39,278 nt of DNA from an uncultured Clostridia bacterium (lineage in GTDB: Bacteria; Bacillota; Clostridia; TANB77; CAG-508). Positions within the stretch are counted from its first letter, which is position 1. Each line of letters begins with the position of its first letter. The stretch covers positions 1 to 39,278 of the forward strand of contig CATKGX010000093.1 in the NCBI GenBank assembly GCA_949747775.1, given 5' to 3'. The notes beneath the pieces are model-generated. The model was given only the letters and a program-made list of their open reading frames with translations. It was not told the DNA's origin and did no database searches. Shown here one piece after another: positions 30,719 to 39,278 of the stretch. The translations under genes and the position numbers were made by a program.

Positions 30719-32428
30719 TTACATTCTTTCTGGCATTTTCATTCCTAGTAATTTGCTTCCCGCTTCTAAAACAGTTTTTACACTATAAGTTAAATATAAA
30801 CGTGCATCTTGCACTTTTTTATCTTCTACTATAATCTTGTTATCATTGTAAAAACTACTAAATAATTGTGCTAAATCAATTAAATATCTTGCTATTAAAT
30901 ATGGTTCATACTTCTCTGCTGCTTGCTTTACAACATCTCCAAATGAATATAGTTGTTTTATAATGTCTAGTGCTACTTTATTATTCAATTCTTCAAAATC
31001 AACTTCTGGCAAACTTGGAACATATCCTGCTTTTTGCAGAATACTGTTGGTACGTACATAAATATATTGTAAATATGGGCCTGTTTCACCATTAAAATTA
31101 AGCATTTCATCCCAATCAAATATTTCGTCTTTTACCCTACTATTATATAGGTCATTAAAAACAACTGCTCCAATTCCTATTATTTCTGCAATTTTTTCTT
31201 TGTTCTCTAAATCTGGATTTTTAGCATCCATAATTTCCTTTACTCTTGCAACTGACTCTTGCAAAAGTTCTTCTAATTTAATAACGTTTCCTTCACGTGT
31301 AGACATTTTACCTGTTTTTAATAAGACCATTCCAAAAGGAATATGTACTAAGTTACTGGTATATCTTTCATCTAAGTCTAATAGCTTTGCCACTTCAAAT
31401 ACTTGTTTGAAATGTAAAATTTGCTCATATGATGTTAAATAAATTGCTTTATCGAAATCATAATTTCTTGCTCTATATAATATTGCTGCTAAATCACGTG
31501 TAGCATATGTTGTAGAACCATTTGTCTTTTCAATCATACAAGGTGGCATTTGTTTATCTTCTAAGTCAATTACTCTTGCTCCTTCTGATGGTACTAGTTT
31601 TCCTGTTTTCTCTAACATTTCAACTACTTCTGTCATTTTATCTGAGTAAAAAGCTTCTCCATTCAAGGAATCAAAATGTACATCTAATAAGTCATAAATT
31701 CTTTGGAACTCTTTTAAACTCAATTCTCTAAATTTGTTCCATACAGACATACAATATTCATCTTTATCTTCTAATTTTTTAAAATTATCACGGCATGCTT
31801 CTAATACACTTTCGTCTTCTTTGCAAAGATTGTTAATTCTAATGTAAATTTTGGTTAACTCATCAATTGGATTTTCTTCAATTTGGTATTCATTTCCCCA
31901 TCTTTTATATCCTTCAATTAGCTTTCCAAATTGTGTGCCATAATCTCCTAAGTGATTAATACCTACACAAAGATATCCTAAAAACTGATGAATTTTATAT
32001 AATGAATTTCCAATTACTGTAGAACGTAGATGTCCTATATGAAATGGTTTTGCAATGTTAGGTGAAGAATAATCAATAACTATATTTTTTCCAGCTCCTA
32101 TATTACTACTTCCATAGCATTCTTTTTTATTATCAATTTCTTCTAGTACTGTTTTTACAAGTAAAACAGGGTTTACAAAAAAGTTTAAATATCCATTTAC
32201 GACTTCTACTTTTTCTATTATTTTTTCATCTATTTCTACTTTTTCTTTTAGCTCAGTTGCTATCATTTGTGGCGCTTTTCTTAATTCTTTTGCAAGCTTA
32301 AAGCAAGGGAACGAATAGTCCCCCATTGCTTTATTTGTTGGCACTTCAATGTAACCTTCTATTGTTTTGGCATCCATATCAATTTGTTTTGCTATTTTCT
32401 CTGCTATGATATTTTTAAAATTTGTCAT
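30719..32428 (-). CDS. argS: Arginyl-tRNA synthetase
   Basis: DYSSPNIAKPFHIGHLRSTVIGNSLYKIHQFLGY, KTGKMSTREGNVIKLEEL, C-terminal anticodon-binding domain ending LLGMKMPERM; start probably MTNFKN. Confidence 0.97.
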   Translation of the reverse strand: MTNFKNIIAEKIAKQIDMDAKTIEGYIEVPTNKAMGDYSFPCFKLAKELRKAPQMIATELKEKVEIDEKIIEKVEVVNGYLNFFVNPVLLVKTVLEEIDNKKECYGSSNIGAGKNIVIDYSSPNIAKPFHIGHLRSTVIGNSLYKIHQFLGYLCVGINHLGDYGTQFGKLIEGYKRWGNEYQIEENPIDELTKIYIRINNLCKEDESVLEACRDNFKKLEDKDEYCMSVWNKFRELSLKEFQRIYDLLDVHFDSLNGEAFYSDKMTEVVEMLEKTGKLVPSEGARVIDLEDKQMPPCMIEKTNGSTTYATRDLAAILYRARNYDFDKAIYLTSYEQILHFKQVFEVAKLLDLDERYTSNLVHIPFGMVLLKTGKMSTREGNVIKLEELLQESVARVKEIMDAKNPDLENKEKIAEIIGIGAVVFNDLYNSRVKDEIFDWDEMLNFNGETGPYLQYIYVRTNSILQKAGYVPSLPEVDFEELNNKVALDIIKQLYSFGDVVKQAAEKYEPYLIARYLIDLAQLFSSFYNDNKIIVEDKKVQDARLYLTYSVKTVLEAGSKLLGMKMPERM

Positions 32429-32453
32429 TATCTTCTCTCCAATCACTTTGCTT

Positions 32454-33596
32454 TTAGTCCCCTAAATTAATTCCTATATTTCTTGCAGTTTTTACTAAGT
32501 CATCTTCCATTGTTACTTTTCTTAAATTGCTTTCTGGTGTATTTCCAGAAACAGCACCTACTTTTGTATTGTTTCCTACTACATCTTCTAAAGAAACACT
32601 ATTTAATTTTCCATCTTTCATTACAGTAAGCACATTAAAATTTCCTTCTAAAGCAAGTTCCATTGCTTTGGCTCCATATTTTGTTGAAAGGACTCTATCA
32701 AAAGATGTTGGGCTTCCACCCCTTTGCATATATCCTAAAACAGTACATCTTGCCTCTAAACCTGTTAACTCTTCTAATTGTTTTGCTACTTGTTCTCCTA
32801 CACCACCTAATTTTGTATTATCAACCCCAGAGCCATTGTTTCTAGTTCCTTTTACAATAATATCTCCATCTTTTGGCTTTGCCCCCTCTGCTACTACCAC
32901 AATGCTAAACTCTTTTCCTCTGTTTTTACGATTAATAATTTTGCTAGCTGCTTTTTCTATGTCATATGGTATCTCTGGAATAAGTGCTACATCTGCACCT
33001 CCTGCAATTGCTGACTCTAGGGCAATCCATCCAGCATATCTTCCCATTACTTCTAATACCATAATTCTGTGATGTGTTTCTCCTGTTGTGTGAAGTCTAT
33101 CAATTGCGTCTGCCGCAACAGATACAGCTGTATTATATCCAAATGTAATATCTGTACAAGCTACATCATTATCTATTGTTTTTGGTACACCAATTACATG
33201 AATTCCTTTTAAAGATAAATCTCTTGCTGATTTTTGTGTTCCGTCTCCTCCTAATGTAAATAAGCAGTCAATTTCATCCTTTTTAATATTTTCTACACAG
33301 ATATCTGATAAATCTTTATAAACTCTTTGTCCATTTTCTTCTACTGGATAATTAAAAACATTTGCATTTGTAGAAGAACCTATAATAGAACCACCTTTTG
33401 GTAAAATACCAACAGCATTTTCGTTTGAACTTGTACCAAGTTTTACAAAATTATTTTGAAGTAATCCTCTATATCCATCAATAAATCCTAAACATTCTAT
33501 ATTATTATTTTCTGCTGTTTTTATAATAGCACGAATAACAGCATTAAATCCTGAAACATCTCCACCATTTGCCAAAATTGCAACTCTCTTTATCAT
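32454..33596 (-). CDS. pfkA: 6-phosphofructokinase
   Basis: MIKRVAILANGGDVSGFNAVIRAI, FTLGGDGTQKSA, GVPKTIDNDVACTDITFGYNTA, EVMGRYAGWIA. Confidence 0.93.
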   Translation of the reverse strand: MIKRVAILANGGDVSGFNAVIRAIIKTAENNNIECLGFIDGYRGLLQNNFVKLGTSSNENAVGILPKGGSIIGSSTNANVFNYPVEENGQRVYKDLSDICVENIKKDEIDCLFTLGGDGTQKSARDLSLKGIHVIGVPKTIDNDVACTDITFGYNTAVSVAADAIDRLHTTGETHHRIMVLEVMGRYAGWIALESAIAGGADVALIPEIPYDIEKAASKIINRKNRGKEFSIVVVAEGAKPKDGDIIVKGTRNNGSGVDNTKLGGVGEQVAKQLEELTGLEARCTVLGYMQRGGSPTSFDRVLSTKYGAKAMELALEGNFNVLTVMKDGKLNSVSLEDVVGNNTKVGAVSGNTPESNLRKVTMEDDLVKTARNIGINLGD

Positions 33597-33789
33597 ATGA
33601 ACCTCCATTTTTTGTTTCAATATTTTTTACTGTTAATATTATACCAATAAATCGAAAAATTACAACAAAAAGTTGTCATTTTTTATTATCTTTTTGCATA
33701 TTTTATATTAAAACTCCATTTTTTTCTTTACTTCTCTTATCCATAATGTTATACTTAAACTATAATAATTTTACGAAAGAAGTGATAAT

Positions 33790-34017
33790 GTGTTAGAAGT
33801 ACAAGAGAATGAAAATATTGAGCGAAACATCAAAAACACTGATGAGATAATTGATAGTACTCAAAACTCTATTCCAGAGCCAAACTGCTTAGCTTTAACT
33901 GTTCGTAAAGATTATAACCTTATGATTGTTAAGAATATCTTTACTGCTACTGGTCGTTTGTCTTGGAAGATTGTTCTATCAACTGTTGTATTAAATTTTT
34001 TAAGAATGATATTTTAA
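33790..34017 (+). CDS. Small hypothetical protein, GTG start
   Basis: 75 aa; AAAGAAGTG upstream; followed by a hairpin and T tract. Confidence 0.45.
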   Translation: MLEVQENENIERNIKNTDEIIDSTQNSIPEPNCLALTVRKDYNLMIVKNIFTATGRLSWKIVLSTVVLNFLRMIF

Positions 34018-34062
34018 AAGCCTACTTCATCTAAAAAGATAAGTAAGCTTTTTTTGTTAATA

Positions 34063-35097
34063 CTACGCCATAAAATATGACACTATTTTGTTAATAAACC
34101 TCATAATTCTACCACCACTAATAATAGATAATGTGTTTTTTCCCCTATGTTTATTAATTTCATACAATCGTTTATTCATTTTTGATTTAATTTCATTTAA
34201 AGTTACATCATAAAATCCATCTACTGAAAATCTTTCTTCCATTACAATTCCCATCATATTTTTATAATCAATTGCCTTATCCGTATAGTAATCTACTTCT
34301 TGTATGGTCGTTAGCTTTGGACATATTCTTTCGAAAAATGTATAAAATATCATATTTTGTGTTTCTATATAAAGATTGGCAAGTCCTGCTTGTAAGATTT
34401 GATTCTTTTCTTTATCTTGTTCTAAGTTGATACTATTATTTATTTCAATCATTTCATCAAATCTATGAATTACTTTTTTTGTATTTGACTCAAATGTATT
34501 TAATAAATATTCTTCAAATTCATCATTTCCACTTAAAGTGCCTTTTACCAGAATATCTTCTCCTATTAAATACACAATTTGTTCTATCAAATTTGTTAAA
34601 AATGGATAATAATTAGGACTTATTGTTTTAATGCGTACCCCATATTTTTCCATTGTTGCACTTGTATTTTTCATGCATTTTGATGACATATATTGAACTG
34701 CCGCTTCATTTAATCCTAATCCATATATCGTAAATTCTTCAAAGTTGCATAACCCTATTTTTTCTAGCTTGCCTTTTATATTTCTATAATCTTGCAAATA
34801 GTGAATACATTCATGAATGATTTGCTCATTTAATTCGTTTAAATCTAACTCTTCACTAAAATAGATACTGTTATCTTCATAAATATAATTCACTTTTGAA
34901 ATTCGCTTTGTTATTTTTGCCCAATACATATTGCAGTTAAGTAGTCTTATTAAAATGTTATTATATTCATCATAAATATTAGGAAATGACTTTGTAAGCG
35001 CTTCTGTTACAAGATAAGATAGATTTCTTACTGTTTCATTGTCAATTTTTTGTGTAGGTTCAATTCCTATACTAGCTAATTTCTTTTGTAAGTTCAT
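34063..35097 (-). CDS. Hypothetical protein with HExxH-type motif
   Basis: 344 aa intact ORF; EQIIHECIHYLQDYRN resembles a zincin HExxH helix. Confidence 0.6.
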   Translation of the reverse strand: MNLQKKLASIGIEPTQKIDNETVRNLSYLVTEALTKSFPNIYDEYNNILIRLLNCNMYWAKITKRISKVNYIYEDNSIYFSEELDLNELNEQIIHECIHYLQDYRNIKGKLEKIGLCNFEEFTIYGLGLNEAAVQYMSSKCMKNTSATMEKYGVRIKTISPNYYPFLTNLIEQIVYLIGEDILVKGTLSGNDEFEEYLLNTFESNTKKVIHRFDEMIEINNSINLEQDKEKNQILQAGLANLYIETQNMIFYTFFERICPKLTTIQEVDYYTDKAIDYKNMMGIVMEERFSVDGFYDVTLNEIKSKMNKRLYEINKHRGKNTLSIISGGRIMRFINKIVSYFMA

Positions 35098-35231
35098 TTA
35101 TTTTCTCCGTTTTTTCTTTATTATATTATAACTATCTTTTTTATTCAAGTTAATTTCATAAAGTTTCCTTATTCATTTGATTGTCATATTTTTTTGTGAT
35201 ATACTAATATTTATTGGAGGGGATTCTGAAA

Positions 35232-35801
35232 ATGAAGAGTGACAAACATACTTCTAGAACCAAACATTTTAATAATTCAAATGATTATGCACATACTACT
35301 CAGCCTACTAAAAAGAAAAAAACACTTCTTATATTAGTAGTTATTAGCATCATAGCAATCGTTATTTTTTTAGGATATTTATATTTCAGTAATTACCCTA
35401 TTTCCCTTTTTTCAAATAATAATGCTAATATGGCAAATCATGAAATTGAAACATATGAAAAATATATAGAAAAACTTGGTGAAGCTTCTGCAAAAGTAAA
35501 AACTTCACAATCTGTTACCGTAAAAGGCGCTGAACATTTAGAAATTACTGGTCTACATATAAACAGTGATAACCCAAAACTTTCTACTGTATCTGCCAAA
35601 TTAAAAAACCTTTTGGACAGTCCCTGTTATAATGTAGATATCCGTATTACCTTATTTGATAAGAATAACAAACAAATTACATTTTTAGATTATAAAATAA
35701 ATATGATTGAACCACATGGCGAGACTAGCACATATGCTGCTTTAAAGTGTGATTTATCTAATTGTAAAAATTATACAATTGCACTAAAAAAACCAAACTA
35801 A
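35232..35801 (+). CDS. Membrane-anchored protein, FxLYD-like extracellular domain
   Basis: N-terminal TM; LEITGLHINSDNPKLSTVSAKLKNLLDSPCYNVDIRITLFDKNNKQI resembles FxLYD-type domains. Confidence 0.6.
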   Translation: MKSDKHTSRTKHFNNSNDYAHTTQPTKKKKTLLILVVISIIAIVIFLGYLYFSNYPISLFSNNNANMANHEIETYEKYIEKLGEASAKVKTSQSVTVKGAEHLEITGLHINSDNPKLSTVSAKLKNLLDSPCYNVDIRITLFDKNNKQITFLDYKINMIEPHGETSTYAALKCDLSNCKNYTIALKKPN

Positions 35802-35834
35802 AGGAGTTTTCTATATAAATAGGAAACTCCTTTA
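35801..35834. terminator. Terminator hairpin between convergent genes
   Basis: AAGGAGTTTTC/AGGAAACTCCTTT stem. Confidence 0.7.
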
Positions 35835-35848
35835 TTTTCAATTGTACA

Positions 35849-37262
35849 TTATTTATTATTTAATTTTTTCCTTCTTATTCTAATAAAGATAATCATTCCT
35901 ATTAGTACAATAATTGCACTTCCTGCATATATTATTAGCTTTCCATCTGTTTTTTCTTCTTCTAAACCAAAAGGAGGTAAAATTTGCACATCTAAAGCAC
36001 TATCTGCTAATGTATAATTAGCAGTAGAACCAAATCCCACATCGAATGAAGTAGAACATCTAGCTGTATTTTTATATGTGGCATTTCCCAGACTTTCTGG
36101 TGTAATTAATACACTTAACATTAATTTGGTTTCATCTGATACTTGTCTTGTAACTAGTCCTTCTGATGTCACTTCCCAACCGTAATCCCCATTTGTTTTT
36201 GAAGGATCTGTTAATAATCTATCTTCTCTTGCAAAAAGCAATTTATCATCTTTTAAGTCCAAAATTTTCCCACTATAAATTTGCCCACTACCATATGCTG
36301 AATACCTTGAACAAGACATAATATATTCAATTTTTAATGTTGCACCATGTAATATTTCTTCGTCTGCAGTTAAAATAATTCTATCTGGAGTAAGAACTGT
36401 ATTTTTATCTCCTCCGCTTGGCATTATTGTAGACTCTTTTATAACAAATTCACTAATATATTCATAGGCACTATTCTTTAATTGATATGCAACATTAGCA
36501 AGTAAAACATCATTTGCTACTGTCATTTCATAAACTCGATTAAACAATTTTTGCAAATTACTATTTGCATTTGCATTTTTTCCAATTAGCACACCATACA
36601 TAGATACCATATTTTCACTAAGGTCTTTTAAAATAACATTTGAGCTAACACACATATTTTCGTTTTCAATTCCATCTGTAATAAGTACCATGTATTGCAA
36701 TAACTGACTATTACTTCCGACCATATGGATTGTCTGACATATTCTCTTGTACTTCTGTTAAAGCTTCTTGCAGCGTTCGTTCATTGTTTGCTTGTATATT
36801 ATTCACTTCATTTAATATATCTGCTTGTGAATTTTTTAAAATATCTCCTCTTGACGCCACTGGATTTACTCTAGCATTGATTTGTGTTTGTGAAAGATCT
36901 TGAAATGGTACTACTCCCATCTTTATTTTACTTGCATTATCTCCATACAATGTATATATTTGATTAATAAATTGAGAAATAGCTGCTTTATTTTCTGCTA
37001 CTCCATTTTCTGTTTCCACCACAAAAATCAAATTCAAATTTTTATAACTAGTTTCTTTTAAAGTCTCATCTGGCTGTGAAGGAATATTTTTATTTACTTT
37101 TATATCATACAATACTCTTCCATCTGCCAATATTAATTGAACAGCACTCACTTCTTTAGAAAAACGAATGGTATTACATATTCCATAAGATTGATTGCTC
37201 ATTAAAATAAGAACACAAACTATAACAAATATGACACTGATTAATTTTATTTTTCTTTTCAC
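35849..37262 (-). CDS. VWA-domain surface protein with C-terminal TM, continuous only with a +1 shift at CGG 36717-36719
   Basis: EVQENMSDNPYG-[C]-GSNSQLLQYMVLITDGIENE; GTG start with AGGAGG; C-terminal TM plus basic tail; 1414 nt = 471 codons + 1. Confidence 0.85.
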
Positions 37263-37270
37263 ATTTCCTC

Positions 37271-38774
37271 CTACCTAGCAATCAAAACACATCTAAAACT
37301 ATAACTGCCACTTGAATGACCACTATGATTTGTAAAATCAAATAAGCCAGAATAATTTACCCTATTGTACTCCCCGCCTCTTAAGAAAAAGCCTGCACTT
37401 TCTTTTATATAAATTGATGTTTCTCCAAACCATGAAGTATATCCACTTCCTTTTTTTGAAGTTTCTGCAATAGCATCACCGTAAATCCTTTTATTTGCCT
37501 CATAATTTTCTGCTATTGTACTTGGAGTGTTTGTTCCCTTATTATATATTGTATAATATTTATTACTTTTTCTATTGTTTAGCATTGATTTTGCATACAT
37601 CATGCCTCTATTTTCATCAATTCCATTAATATATCCTGCTGTATATTCTGTAGAACCACCATTCATATCATATATGCCATACATATTTCCTGTTGTACTT
37701 GCTAATTTTCCTTTTTCTGTATACCATACATATGACTTGTTGTCATATGTATCTTTCAGTTTTGTATCAATTTTTTTCACATTATTTGCTGTTTCGTTTA
37801 CTGTTTCTCCTGCATAACCTGTAACTGTTCCTGCCGCATATACAGCTTCTTCTACATCTAAATTATTAATTGTTACCTTTGTTCCATTTCTACCATATTG
37901 ACTATGTGTTAAATATGCAACAGCTCCCCACTCGCTATTCTTTATTAAATGTGAATCTACCGCATTATTAAATCCATATGGATTTTTTTCACTATTTAAG
38001 CTTAATGATAAGTCGTACATTTCTCCTACTTCAATATTGTTATAAGAATATGTTTTTCCCATAAAAACGGGATAGGTTATAAATGTTTTACCACTTTCTA
38101 TTTTGCCTAGCAAATTTTGTGCATCCCTTTGATACTGTAAGTTCGTTTTGGTTATATTTATATTTTCTGATGCAGTATTTTTTTGTCCAGCATAGCCAGC
38201 CTCAAACTTTGAAACCCAAATACCTGTTATTTCTTTATCCCATTCACCATTACAATAACCATTTTCTTTTCCATCTTTAAAAGCAGGATGTACTGTATAA
38301 CCAAGACTTGTTACATCTTTTCCGTCTTTATTATTGTTTGTATTTCCTTCTAAAAATATAACATCAATTTTTCCTGTTTTTTCTTGGTTATCCCAATTTA
38401 TTTTATAGGCATATCTTGGAATCCATACCCACATACTTCCATCTAAGGTCATCGCATTTGCCCATTTACTTGTTCCGCCCTTTTGAAGTTGTTTGTTCTT
38501 GTGCTATGTAATCATACCAAACGCCTTGTTTTCTTTCTTCTTCTTTTAAAATAGTTGGTTTTTCTGTTCCCTCTTCAAAGGTAATTGCTTGCATTCCTTC
38601 TAATAATACAGGTTTATTTACTGTTTCATTATCTTTCCATATTCTTTTACTTCCCTGCTTATCATTTATATCAATCTTTTCTTTCTTATTTAATTCTCCT
38701 CCAATCACTAACCATGCAACTACTGCTATTATGATTAGTAAAACACTAATCAATATTCCAATTTTTTTCTTCAT
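37271..38774 (-). CDS. Membrane-anchored protein with FGE-sulfatase / C-type-lectin-like domain, continuous only with a +1 shift at CGG 38475-38477
   Basis: N-terminal TM (MKKKIGILISVLLIIIAVVAWLVIGG); IAQEQTTSKG-[C]-GTSKWANAMTLDGSMWVWIPRYAYKI; C terminus AGFFLRGGEYNRVNYSGLFDFTNHSGHSSGSYSFRCVLIAR; 1504 nt = 501 codons + 1. Confidence 0.85.
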
Positions 38775-38857
38775 CTGTAAACCCCTTCTCTTCATTTTCT
38801 TCATTCTAACATATCTTAATATAATTAGCAACGTATTTTATCGAATTATCTGTAAAA

Positions 38858-38890
38858 TAAAAAAGCGGAATAATTTCCGCTTTTTATTTT
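38858..38890. terminator. Bidirectional terminator
   Basis: AAAAAGCGGAA-TAAT-TTCCGCTTTTT with flanking A/T tracts. Confidence 0.85.
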
Positions 38891-38894
38891 GAAT

Positions 38895-39278
38895 CTATTT
38901 TGTACGTGGTACATAATATTTGATTGTTACTGTAGATGGCATTATCACATTATCATTATTTTCAAGGAATTTTTTCGCATCCCATGTAATTGTTGTTCCA
39001 TCAATAATGGTTAATCCATATTTTGCCAAATCTGCTACTTCTGTACATTTAAACAATGTTTCCATAATAGCCTTTCCTTCTTCATCAACTTTTCCTGTAT
39101 CATAGGTTGCTTCTATTGGGCAACTTTCTGAAACTTTGATTGTATTTGATGCTTTATCAAATGTAACTTTACCATTTTCAGTTGTTGCAGATTGTTCGCT
39201 TCCTGCTGCTTCATTAATTTGTTTGAATGCATCTAATAATGTAGCTGAATTTGTTGCTGTATAACATGTGTTATTTGT
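38895..39278 (-). CDS. C-terminal part of a surface-type hypothetical protein (truncated by the window)
   Basis: Open minus frame ending TAG at 38895-38897: ...NTCYTATNSATLLDAFKQINEAAGSEQSATTENGKVTFDKASNTIKVSESCPIEATYDTGKVDEEGKAIMETLFKCTEVADLAKYGLTIIDGTTITWDAKKFLENNDNVIMPSTVTIKYYVPRTK*. Confidence 0.7.
   Translation of the reverse strand, partial: TNNTCYTATNSATLLDAFKQINEAAGSEQSATTENGKVTFDKASNTIKVSESCPIEATYDTGKVDEEGKAIMETLFKCTEVADLAKYGLTIIDGTTITWDAKKFLENNDNVIMPSTVTIKYYVPRTK

Noticed and set aside
32454-33596. pfkA as a PPi-dependent enzyme because of PKTIDND
   Set aside because: GGDGT (Gly at the ATP-specificity position) combined with PKTIDND also occurs in ATP-dependent enzymes; cofactor cannot be decided from sequence alone.

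Overview
This is an AT-rich window, probably from a gut Clostridia-like Firmicute, mostly transcribed from the minus strand. It carries core genes (uvrA, uvrB, nadK, smpB, fba, metG, glmM, argS, pfkA) alongside redox genes (TlpA/ResA-like, CcdA-like, peroxiredoxin), a bile-salt-hydrolase-like gene, surface/pilin-like repeat proteins, several small proteins and many hairpin terminators. The main observation is that seven genes (uvrB twice, smpB, glmM, peroxiredoxin, a VWA protein, a pilin-like repeat protein, an FGE/C-type-lectin-like protein) are split in the ORF track by what looks like a frameshift. All eight breaks have the same form: an in-frame CGG arginine codon, where skipping exactly one base (the C) gives a glycine codon GGA/GGT and restores the conserved protein. 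Examples are the UvrB Walker A motif GVTGS-[C]-GKTFTMAN, peroxiredoxin FSHP-[C]-GDFTPVCTTE and SmpB KIEL-[C][13 protein letters not shown]. By hand scan, the long intact AT-rich core genes (uvrA, metG, argS, pfkA, fba) have no in-frame CGG. The nine other in-frame CGGs found are in five genes: nadK (three, all followed by C) and four mostly accessory or higher-GC genes. This fits a lineage in which CGG is unassigned or poorly decoded and N-CGG-W is read by +1 frameshifting into Gly, or by a quadruplet-reading tRNA-Gly. It does not look like random pseudogenization or sequencing error, but it needs read-level, tRNA and proteomic checks. No tRNA, rRNA, CRISPR, transposase or reverse transcriptase was recognised.
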